Source: JAPXSY01 sp034003585 (lineage in GTDB: Bacteria > Verrucomicrobiota > Kiritimatiellia > RFP12 > UBA1067). From it: DNA of 13,994 bases. The notes under the pieces were generated by a model. The model was given only the letters and a program-made list of their open reading frames with translations. It was not told the origin of the DNA and did not search any database. Location of the stretch: contig JAVEYH010000097.1 in assembly GCA_034003585.1 (NCBI GenBank), positions 1 through 13,994 on the forward strand. Reading direction: 5' to 3'. The position numbers were made by a program, and so were the translations under genes. Every line of letters begins with the position of its first letter. Position 1 is the stretch's first letter. This document shows, piece by piece, positions 1 through 6,472 of the stretch.

Positions 1-871
1 CGTTGTCCCGAAGGACGATCTTCCTGCCCTCCGGCTGTTCCGGCAACTGGAACCCGGAGCCGCAACGGCTCACGAGGTTGTTCGCGAAAACCGTCTCCTC
101 CCCTAACGCCGCAAAGGCCGTGAAGGCGGGCCCCGTCATGTCCTCAAAGAGATTTCCGGCAAAGAGGTTCCGCCTGCCGCTGGACCAGAGATGAAAACCG
201 GTCGTGCCGCCGAAAACGGAATTCCCTGTGAAACGGCACTCTCGGCTGCCGATGAGATGCATGGCCTTCTTGCAGTCCAGGAAACGGTTGTCCGTCACTT
301 CCGAGAGCTGCACGCCGTTGAGCCGCAGGCCTTCCGTCGGCGCGCCGTAAAACGCGTTCCCCGCAACCCTGCAGCCCCGGGCGTTGAAAAGGTAGACGCC
401 CGGTTGCGGTTTTGTGAACACGTTTCCCGCAACGAGCACCTCGCTGTTGTTGACGAAGGCGATGGCGGAGGAATTCTCGATCTCGCAGTCCACGAGCTTG
501 CCGCGGCCGCCCGTCTGCGAGTAAATGGAACCGATGAAAAAGCTGACCCCCTTCACCGGTTCGTGCGAAAGGACATCCTTCACCCTGCAGCGGAGGAACT
601 CCAGCCCACCGTTGACGATTTTGATGCGGTAGGCGTTGGTGAGCACACCTTCCGCCCCGACCGCCGCCCCTTCCGCCCGGAGCGTCCCGTCCAGCAGCTC
701 AAGACGCCCCGCGCCGCGGAACGTGATCCGCGCGCCCTTCGCGAACCGGAGGTCGGTCCCCGAGAGCTTGACGACGTCCGCGACTGTCTTTTCGCCGGAC
801 CACACCGTCTCTTTCGCTGACAGGGCAACGGTGGAGACGCAAACGCACAGACCGAGAAACATCTGCCTCAT
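1..871 (-). CDS. Secreted right-handed parallel beta-helix protein, 3'-truncated by the window edge
   Basis: The frame stays open from ATG 871 to the left edge, giving 290 complete codons without a stop. The protein begins MRQMFLGLCVCVSTVALSAK, a signal peptide with likely cleavage after Ala, so it should be exported. From about residue 95 it consists of short imperfect repeats rich in N-x-F/V and G-x-x-hydrophobic patterns (for example VAGNVFTKP, VAGNAFYG, FTGNSVFGG, FAGNLFEDM, FANNLVSRC), typical of pectate-lyase-like/NosD-type right-handed beta-helices with asparagine ladders. Such folds are used by polysaccharide lyases, glycosidases and surface adhesins; no catalytic residue can be assigned here, so substrate is unknown. 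AAGGTG lies 5 bases before the ATG. The start overlaps the stop of the upstream glycosidase-like gene (ATGA at 868-871), implying translational coupling and joint function. The beta-helix fold is seen with good confidence; enzymatic activity is not established. Confidence 0.85.
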   Translation of the reverse strand, partial: MRQMFLGLCVCVSTVALSAKETVWSGEKTVADVVKLSGTDLRFAKGARITFRGAGRLELLDGTLRAEGAAVGAEGVLTNAYRIKIVNGGLEFLRCRVKDVLSHEPVKGVSFFIGSIYSQTGGRGKLVDCEIENSSAIAFVNNSEVLVAGNVFTKPQPGVYLFNARGCRVAGNAFYGAPTEGLRLNGVQLSEVTDNRFLDCKKAMHLIGSRECRFTGNSVFGGTTGFHLWSSGRRNLFAGNLFEDMTGPAFTAFAALGEETVFANNLVSRCGSGFQLPEQPEGRKIVLRDN

Positions 872-3709
872 TGTTTCACCTTGAGCTTGATTCCCGTGAA
901 GTATTCGATCGCCTGCTTGACGAGTCCGGCGTTCCATCCGGAAAGTTCGGATGGTTTCCCGGCGGCGGTTCCCGCGATCGCCTCGAGGTGGACGGTCCCG
1001 TTGTAGAAAACCTTGCCGAGCCCCTGCGCGCCCTTCACCGCGACAGGCCTGCCGTCGGCCGAGGCCGCGGCAACCGCACCCTTCGGCCCCGCCTTGAGCG
1101 GGAAGGAATTGGCGCACACCGCCTTTCCCGCCGAGCCGTCCGCCCGCTTCAGATCCGGCGTAACGGGGTCCCCCTGCGCCGCCGGACCGCACATGATCTC
1201 CGGGAAAAGCATCCGCTCATCGAACCGCTTGAGGCCGCACACATCCGCTTCGAGGTACAGGCCGCCCGCGCACGTCTCCACATAAGCCCGCAGGTTGCGG
1301 AAAACCTCATCCTTGTCCCGCGGCGCCGAAAGGACGAACACACAATCGAAGCGGTCGAGTTCGGCGGCGGCAAGGGATTCGATGATCTCGGCCTTCACGT
1401 TCGCGAAGCGGTCGAGATACTCCTTCACGCCCGCCGCGGACGGCGCCCGGGTGATGCCGACGCGAATGTGCCGTCCGACCCGCCGCGGCTTCAGCGTCAC
1501 CTTCGCGGACGCCTCCGCGTGGTCGAAGTCCATCATGATCTTTTCCTGGCTGACCGGCCAAGCATAGCGGAAGCCGCGGCCGTCAGGCTCCTTTTTGAGC
1601 CGTTCGAGATTCGCCGCCGCCGCCGCGTAGTCCGCCGCCGCCTGCGCGCGCGCGGACGTGAGGAGCGTGAGCGCCTCGGCATTGCGCCCTTCGAAAAACA
1701 TCGCGTTGACGCGTCGCAGCGCGTACCGCGCCCGCGCCGTCGCGAGCCAGAACGGCGCGTTCTTCGCGAGCGACATGAACGCAACGCGTTTGATGCCGCC
1801 CAAATCCCCGAGAAGCCCCTCCGCCGCCTGAAGGGCCGCCACGCACTTCTCTGCGGCCTTCGCCTGCTCGCCCATCCTTTCCGCTGAATCCGCGATCGGT
1901 GCGAATCTCTTCACGGGTTCCGTCTTCGCCCCGTTGCCGAGGGGATCGAACATCGGATCTTTGCGGATCGCGTTCCAGTACTTGATCTGCGCGGCGGCGT
2001 CCCGGATATACTCCGGCATCACCCCCGACCCCATCACCTCCGTCATGTGCGGCGCGAGTCTCCCGCCCCAGAACGCGCGGCAGATGCGCGGCAGGGCTTC
2101 GGTGAAGACGGGGGTGTCCCCCGCATGATCGACGAGCGGATCGTAATAGGTGCCGCCGTCATAGACCTCGGCACAGGGGGCATCCTTGTTCCAGGTGCAT
2201 TCCGCGACGAGCGCCACCGACTCCCACCGCGGGCGCGTATCGATGCCCTGCGTGCAGAACATGTTTTCGCCCTGTGCCTCCCAGACGGTGCACGCCTTCC
2301 GGTTATACGCGTGAAAGATGCCGGACGCCTCAGGATAGGTGTCGGAGAAATGCAACGGACGCGTCGGAACGAGCTTGCGGACCTCGCGCATCACGTGTCC
2401 CGCGGCGACCCAGCTCGAAAAGAAGAACTCTTTGCTTTCGAGGTTCCGGTCCAGCTTCTGCCAGTATTCCGGCATCGACTCCGCCCACTTGGGGCTGCGG
2501 TCCTTCGCCGGTGCCGTGAGCGCGTTGAAGGTGTAGGGATAGATGCACGAACCGACGAGCAGGTCCGGACACCGCCGCTTGAGGACGCGCGTCCAGATGT
2601 CGAACTGGTTGACGCTCGCCTTCCAGCGCTCGTGGTCGTTCCACTTCGCGCGGCACTTCGCGCAGCGGCGGCTCCACTGCTCCGGATCCTGCCAACTGCC
2701 GCCGTCCACGGGGTGGATGATCGAGATGCCCTGTTCGGCGCCGATCGCAATCAGGTATTCCGCGTACCGTTCCGCCGCGGCTTCGGTGAGCCCGTCATCC
2801 GCCCAGCAGTAGAACCAGTCGTCCCAAGACGCGTGCCCCTTGACGCACGGCCAGTTGTCGAACGTCACGCCCTTCGGCGCGTTGCGGCGGAAATACACCG
2901 CCGTCGAGCCGTAGTCATTCGGATAGATCCCGCGGGCGCGCGCGTACCGGTTCACTTCACGCCACCACGCCTTCTGCTTCCCGTCCGACTCCGGGTTCAC
3001 CCAGAAAAAATCGCAGATGACGTTGATCTTCATCCGCGCGAGTTCGTCCAGCCCCTCCTTGACGGTCTTCATCCGGTCGCCGGTGTATTCGCCGAACGGC
3101 CAGAGGCCGCGACCCGCGGAAACATTGCCGCGGTAGAGGATGTCCGGCCAGTCCCGGACAGACGCTTCGCGCACCACACCTTCCGCCGCCATCTGGCGGA
3201 ACGTCTCCGCGCCATAGAGTGTCCCCGCGGGATCAAACCCGACGATCGCAACGCGACGCTTCTCCGCCTTGAGCGCGTATCCCTGTTTCTTCGCCGGAAC
3301 GTCGAGCGCGAACGCGGCGACGAGTTTCCTGCCGAAAGCCGAAGCGGCCGTCGCGATGAAGACGCCTTCCGGCGGCAGCGCCTTCCCGTCATACGCCGTG
3401 CGACGTTCCGAAGCGCGCACTTCGCCCGCCGCGATTTCGCACGATTCCCGGTCTTCATAAACGACCGGAAGATCGCGCGGCGCGAAGCCGTTCTCCGAAA
3501 GCGTCCGATATTCCTTCACGGCCGGTTGCAGCGCCGGCACCGGCANNNNNNNNNNNNNNNNNNNNNNNNNNNNNNNNNNNNNNNNNNNNNNNNNNNNNNN
3601 NNNNNNNNNNNNNNNNNNNNNNNNNNNNNNNNNNNNNNNNNNNNNGCAGCGCCGGCACCGGCAACACGGCGGCAAACGCCATCAGAAAAATTCCCGGCAC
3701 GCATATCAT
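868..3709 (-). CDS. Secreted GH20b/GH84-like glycosidase-family protein with C-terminal ThuA-like domain; interrupted by an assembly gap
   Basis: The intact gene probably runs from ATG 3709 to TGA 868 once 118 bases (100 N plus one copy of an 18-base duplication) are removed, giving 2724 nt and 907 residues. Residues 1-21 (MICVPGIFLMAF...PVPAL) form a signal peptide. Residues about 37-136 look like a GH20b (hexosaminidase N-terminal) domain ending in the typical GTLYGAETFRQM. A (beta/alpha)8-like region follows from about 153 (YRGNVSAGRG, DELARMKINVI), with HPVDGG at 293-298 and a CAKC pair at 310-313. WPCVKGH and ECTWNKDAP recall GH84/GH20-related enzymes. The last 200 residues resemble a ThuA/class I amidotransferase-like fold (VGITRAP, LGKVFYNGTVHLEA). 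Catalytic acids cannot be assigned, so activity on N-acetylhexosamine or uronate glycans is only inference. No clear Shine-Dalgarno precedes ATG 3709. A start at 3675 reading through the N run (MPPCCRCRRC) would be an artefact. It is translationally coupled to the beta-helix gene downstream. Confidence 0.8.
3528..3663. repeat. 18-bp direct repeat bracketing the N run (probable contig-end overlap)
   Basis: The two 18-base copies at 3528-3545 and 3646-3663 are identical. In the minus-strand frame each encodes the P-V-P-A-L segment at the end of a signal peptide. A genuine tandem repeat with missing DNA between copies is possible, but frame restoration after collapse (118 bases removed, 2724 nt left, divisible by three) favours an artefact. 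Confidence 0.75.
3546..3645. other. Assembly gap of 100 N flanked by an identical 18-base sequence
   Basis: Exactly 100 N occupy 3546-3645, the conventional filler for a gap of unknown size. GCAGCGCCGGCACCGGCA ends immediately before it (3528-3545) and begins immediately after it (3646-3663). This is what two contig ends overlapping by 18 bases look like when the scaffolder does not merge them. Collapsing the duplicate restores a single open frame that joins a signal peptide to the mature protein. Confidence 0.9.
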
Positions 3710-3736
3710 GATTTTGACTTTATCACGCTGCCGGGG

Positions 3737-3880
3737 TCAGATGCGAGAGCAATAGCCGGAAAAAGGGCTCGGCTTCCTCCGCTCTGCCCGATCCGTTTTT
3801 CGCGTCGATCCCCTCAGCGGACAATTATTTTTCCGGTAGCCCTTGAACCACCACACCGCGCCGTGCAGATAGACCGACAT
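3737..3880 (-). pseudogene. Short ORF with a tyrosine-recombinase-like N-terminus, probable integrase remnant
   Basis: On the minus strand ATG 3880 is preceded by a perfect AAGGAGG (3888-3894) with 7 bases of spacing, and opens a 47-codon frame ending at TGA 3737. The first residues, MSVYLHGAVWWFKGYRKNN, resemble the N-terminal strand pattern of many phage and genomic-island tyrosine integrases (M-S-x-Y-x-x-G-x-x-W-W). After that the frame becomes basic and low in hydrophobic residues and looks non-native. A second frame, opening right after a TAA, continues with LSAEGIDAKN and ends FFRLLLSHLTPAA before TGA, and looks more protein-like. The arrangement suggests a gene that lost its middle. 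It lies 88 bases downstream of tRNA-Lys in the same orientation, where integrases of tRNA-targeting elements usually sit. It could also be a genuine small protein. The integrase identity is pattern recognition and not certain. Confidence 0.4.
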
Positions 3881-3920
3881 GGTGAAACCTCCTTGTTGAG
3901 CAATCACGGGCAATGATACA

Positions 3921-3955
3921 AAAAACCGCCGAAACCTTTTGTTTCAGCGGTTTTT
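3921..3955 (-). terminator. Rho-independent terminator downstream of tRNA-Lys, bidirectional
   Basis: The sequence AAAAACCGCCGAAAC, a five-base loop CTTTT, and GTTTCAGCGGTTTTT form a 15-bp stem with a single C/A mismatch. The stem is bounded by A and T runs on both sides, so it can work in both directions. On the minus strand it begins 13 bases after the CCA end of tRNA-Lys, so it most likely ends the tRNA transcript. Confidence 0.9.
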
Positions 3956-3968
3956 CTCAACCGTAAGA

Positions 3969-4044
3969 TGGTTGGACCAGTGGGATTCGAACCCACGACC
4001 CCAACATTAAAAGTGTCGTGCTCTACCAACTGAGCTATGGTCCA
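3969..4044 (-). tRNA. tRNA-Lys(UUU)
   Basis: The reverse complement folds into a standard cloverleaf. The acceptor stem is TGGACCA/TGGTCCA, the D arm GCTC...GAGC, the anticodon stem CGACA/TGTTG (one G-T pair) with loop CTTTTAA, giving anticodon TTT, and the T arm GTGGG-TTCGAAT-CCCAC. The discriminator is A and CCA is encoded (76 nt including CCA). It reads AAA/AAG lysine codons. It is transcribed from a strong promoter at 4067-4095 with a leader of about 16 bases and is followed by a terminator at 3921-3955, so it is a single-gene unit. A possible integrase remnant lies just downstream, making its 3' end a candidate former attachment site. Confidence 0.97.
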
Positions 4045-4066
4045 ATGGCGTCAGAAATGAGTAGAA

Positions 4067-4095
4067 ATTAAATCAGAAATCCGGGCGGGTGTCAA
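4067..4095 (-). promoter_or_regulatory. Sigma-70-type promoter of tRNA-Lys
   Basis: On the minus strand a consensus -35 TTGACA (plus-strand 4090-4095) is followed after 17 bases by TTTAAT (plus-strand 4067-4072), predicting a start near 4060, about 16 bases before the mature tRNA 5' end. Its -35 box abuts the -35 box of the divergent phosphofructokinase promoter. Confidence 0.85.
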
Positions 4096-4123
4096 TTGAC
4101 CATCCCCCCGAATCCCGTATAAT
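4096..4123 (+). promoter_or_regulatory. Sigma-70-type promoter of the phosphofructokinase-era operon
   Basis: TTGACC (4096-4101), a 16-base spacer and a perfect TATAAT (4118-4123) predict transcription from about 4130, leaving a leader of roughly 28 bases before ATG 4158. The -35 hexamer starts at the base next to the end of the tRNA-Lys -35 hexamer. Confidence 0.85.
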
Positions 4124-4157
4124 GGTGTTTCTCACACCGTAACAGGGAACAACCGTC

Positions 4158-5528
4158 ATGACGCTCATCGAAAAGATCTTCTCCGATCCGCAGGCCTACT
4201 CGCTGAATGTCGAAACGCTTGGCGAGTGCAAAATCGAATCGCCGATCCGCAACCGCGAGTTCATCGACACGGAGGAGCGCATCCTGATCACGGAAAACGT
4301 CAAGAACCTGAAATGCGTCACCGACCGCCTCGGCGCCACCCCCTCCTTCGAGCGCGCCGGGCCGCACCAGAAGATTTTCCACGACCCCACCTGGAGCCGC
4401 GTCGGCATCGTCACAGCCGGCGGACTCTGCCCGGGCCTGAACCACGTGATCAAAGGCCTGGTGGAGATCCTGATGTTCGACTACGGGATCAAGACGATCT
4501 ACGGCATCCGCTACGGTTACGCCGGACTGATCCCGCGTTACGGCTATCAGCCGATCATGCTTGACACCGACACCGTGGACACGATCCATGAGCAGGGCGG
4601 CACCCTGCTGGGCTCCTCCCGCGGCCAGCAGGACACCGGCGAGCTGGTGGACACTCTGGCCCGCATGAACATCAACCTGCTCTTCTGTATCGGCGGCGAC
4701 GGCTCGTTGCGGTGCGCGCGCGACATCGCCGAGGAGTGCAAACGCCGGAAACTGGCCGTCAGCGTGATCGGTATCCCCAAGACCATCGACAACGACCTTC
4801 ACTTCGTGGGGCGCAGTTTCGGGTTCGAGACGGCGGTGGCGGAGGCCACGCAGATCATCCAGGCGGCGCACACCGAGGCCAAGGGCACCTTCAACGGCAT
4901 CGGGCTCGTGAAGCTCATGGGCCGCGATTCGGGATTCATCGCGGCGTACGCCACGCTGGCCAACCCGGTGGTGAACTTCTGCCTGATTCCCGAACTCGAT
5001 TTCGAACTCGACGGGCCGCACGGCCTGCTGGCCGCGCTCACCTACCGTTTCGAACGTTTCAAGGACCATGTGGTGGTGGTCGTGGCGGAAGGCGCGGGAC
5101 AGCGCCACATCGCGGATCAGCCCGAACGGCGTGACGCCTCCGGCAACATCCTCAAAAAGGACATCGGCGAATATCTCCATCACCGCATCCGGGACCACTT
5201 CACAAAACTCCGCCGCGAGGCGTCGGTCAAATATTTCGATCCCAGCTACACCATCCGCAGCGTGCCCGCCAAAGGCACGGACGCGATCCGCTGTTACATG
5301 CTGGCGCGCAATGCGGTGCATGCCGCCATGGCCGGACGCACCAACTGTGTGGTGGGCAACCAGAACGACTGGTACACGCTGGTGCCGATCCGTCTGGCGA
5401 CCATCGAAAGGCAGAAGGTGAACCTCAACAGCGATCTCTGGCGCGCCGTGCTGGACGCCACGGGCCAGTCGCTTTATTTCGGCGGCGACTCCGCCAATGG
5501 CATGCTGAACGGGGAAGCGGTGCCATGA
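4158..5528 (+). CDS. 6-phosphofructokinase, probably ATP-dependent, of the long GGDG/PKTIDND type
   Basis: This 456-residue protein phosphorylates fructose 6-phosphate to the 1,6-bisphosphate, the committed step of glycolysis, in the cytosol. Phosphofructokinase motifs appear in order: VGIVTAGGLCPGLN (82-95, nucleotide loop), YGIRYGYAGL (115-124), GGDGS (179-183), PKTIDND (207-213, catalytic base Asp211) and MGRDSGF (254-260). It is longer than the ~320-residue E. coli PfkA and carries an N-terminal extension of about 80 residues, as in the plant/trypanosome/Treponema-like clade. Gly182 corresponds to E. coli Gly104, which favours ATP; pyrophosphate enzymes usually have Asp there. Lys208 corresponds to position 124, where lysine is common to the PPi enzymes and to this long ATP clade. 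ATP is thus favoured but PPi use is not excluded. AGGGA (4144-4148) lies 9 bases before the ATG. The stop overlaps the era start (ATGA). Confidence 0.93.
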   Translation: MTLIEKIFSDPQAYSLNVETLGECKIESPIRNREFIDTEERILITENVKNLKCVTDRLGATPSFERAGPHQKIFHDPTWSRVGIVTAGGLCPGLNHVIKGLVEILMFDYGIKTIYGIRYGYAGLIPRYGYQPIMLDTDTVDTIHEQGGTLLGSSRGQQDTGELVDTLARMNINLLFCIGGDGSLRCARDIAEECKRRKLAVSVIGIPKTIDNDLHFVGRSFGFETAVAEATQIIQAAHTEAKGTFNGIGLVKLMGRDSGFIAAYATLANPVVNFCLIPELDFELDGPHGLLAALTYRFERFKDHVVVVVAEGAGQRHIADQPERRDASGNILKKDIGEYLHHRIRDHFTKLRREASVKYFDPSYTIRSVPAKGTDAIRCYMLARNAVHAAMAGRTNCVVGNQNDWYTLVPIRLATIERQKVNLNSDLWRAVLDATGQSLYFGGDSANGMLNGEAVP

Positions 5529-6454
5529 GTCCTTCCGCCCCGCACGGCTCCAAGCGCTGCGCCATTGTCGGCATCGTCGGGCGCACCAACTCCGGCAAGT
5601 CCACGCTGCTCAACCGCATGGTCGGCGAAAAGGTCAGCATCGTGAGCCCGGTGGCGCAGACCACGCGTTCCACGATCCGCGGTATCCTGACTGAAGACCG
5701 CGGCCAACTCGTGTTCCTCGACACGCCCGGCCTGCATAAATCGGAAGGCGCGCTGGGAACGCTCATGAACCGCATGGCCCGCCAGGCCTCCGCCGGGGTG
5801 GATCTGCTGCTGGTCGTGTTCGACGGCGGCAGCCGCCCGCATCTGGAGGACGACGGGTGGATGCGGCGCGTGCTGTTCGCCGAACAGCCGGCCGTCTTCG
5901 TCCTCAACAAAAACGACTGTTCCCCTTTTTACGACACGGCCTTCCGGGCGCAGTGGGAAACGGTTCAGGCCGAAAAGCAATTGCGGCGCGAAGTCACCTG
6001 GGTCACCACCTCCGCGATCCACCCGGCCGGAGCCGTCGACCTGGTTGACCGGCTTTTCGCCCTGGCCTCGCCTTCCGACCACTACCTGTTTCCCGAGGAT
6101 GTGGTCACGGATTATCCGCGAAAACTGGCGATCGCCGATGTCGTCCGCGAAAAATTCCTGGCCCGGCTGTACGAGGAGGTGCCGCATGAACTGGGCGTGA
6201 AGGTGGACCACATCGACGAACAGCCGCGCGGCTGGACGGTGTCGGTCACGGTCTATGTCAACCGCCCTTCGCAAAAGGGCCTGGTGATCGGGCCCAAAGG
6301 GCGGACGCTCAAATATGTGCGGCAGTGCGCCGAACCCGAGCTGTCCGATCTCTTCGGCGTCAAGGTCGTTCTCGAGTTGTGGGTGAAAATCGAGAGGGAC
6401 TGGATGAAGAATTTCTGGCTTCTGCAGCAGATGGGGTACGCGGGCAGTCACTGA
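5525..6454 (+). CDS. era: GTPase Era, ribosome assembly factor
   Basis: Era binds the 3' end of 16S rRNA and helps mature the 30S subunit in a GTP-dependent way. The 309 residues fit the family length of about 300. The G motifs are all present: G1 GRTNSGKST (19-27), G2 region QTTRST (45-50), G3 DTPG (66-69), G4 NKND (128-131) and G5 TTSA (161-164). The C-terminal KH domain includes LVIGPKGRTLKYV (253-265). The ending KIERDWMKNFWLLQQMGY is typical of Era and separates it from the double-G-domain Der. G1 reads GRTNSGKS where GRPNVGKS is usual, which leaves the P-loop consensus intact. The start overlaps the phosphofructokinase stop by four bases; GGGGA about 9 bases upstream can serve as ribosome site. 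The gene converges with the esterase gene, with only 18 bases between stops and no visible terminator hairpin. Confidence 0.97.
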   Translation: MSPSAPHGSKRCAIVGIVGRTNSGKSTLLNRMVGEKVSIVSPVAQTTRSTIRGILTEDRGQLVFLDTPGLHKSEGALGTLMNRMARQASAGVDLLLVVFDGGSRPHLEDDGWMRRVLFAEQPAVFVLNKNDCSPFYDTAFRAQWETVQAEKQLRREVTWVTTSAIHPAGAVDLVDRLFALASPSDHYLFPEDVVTDYPRKLAIADVVREKFLARLYEEVPHELGVKVDHIDEQPRGWTVSVTVYVNRPSQKGLVIGPKGRTLKYVRQCAEPELSDLFGVKVVLELWVKIERDWMKNFWLLQQMGYAGSH

Positions 6455-6472
6455 GCCTGCGCATGGTCCGGC

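Noticed and set aside
191..820. Plus-strand frame of 209 codons at the left edge
   Set aside because: The minus strand here is open for 290 codons with a signal peptide and beta-helix repeats, which explains the region better.
868..3675. Glycosidase-like start at 3675 reading through the N run
   Set aside because: The N-terminus MPPCCRCRRC arises only because the 100-N filler changes the frame; the collapsed junction gives a proper signal peptide from 3709.
2047..3711. Long plus-strand frame (554 codons) opposite the glycosidase-like gene
   Set aside because: It runs through the N gap, is rich in Arg, and mirrors a minus-strand gene with recognisable domains. High GC content produces such antisense frames.
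4092..5321. Minus-strand frame of 409 codons opposite the phosphofructokinase
   Set aside because: The plus strand encodes unmistakable phosphofructokinase motifs; the antisense product has no recognisable features and would overlap the promoters.
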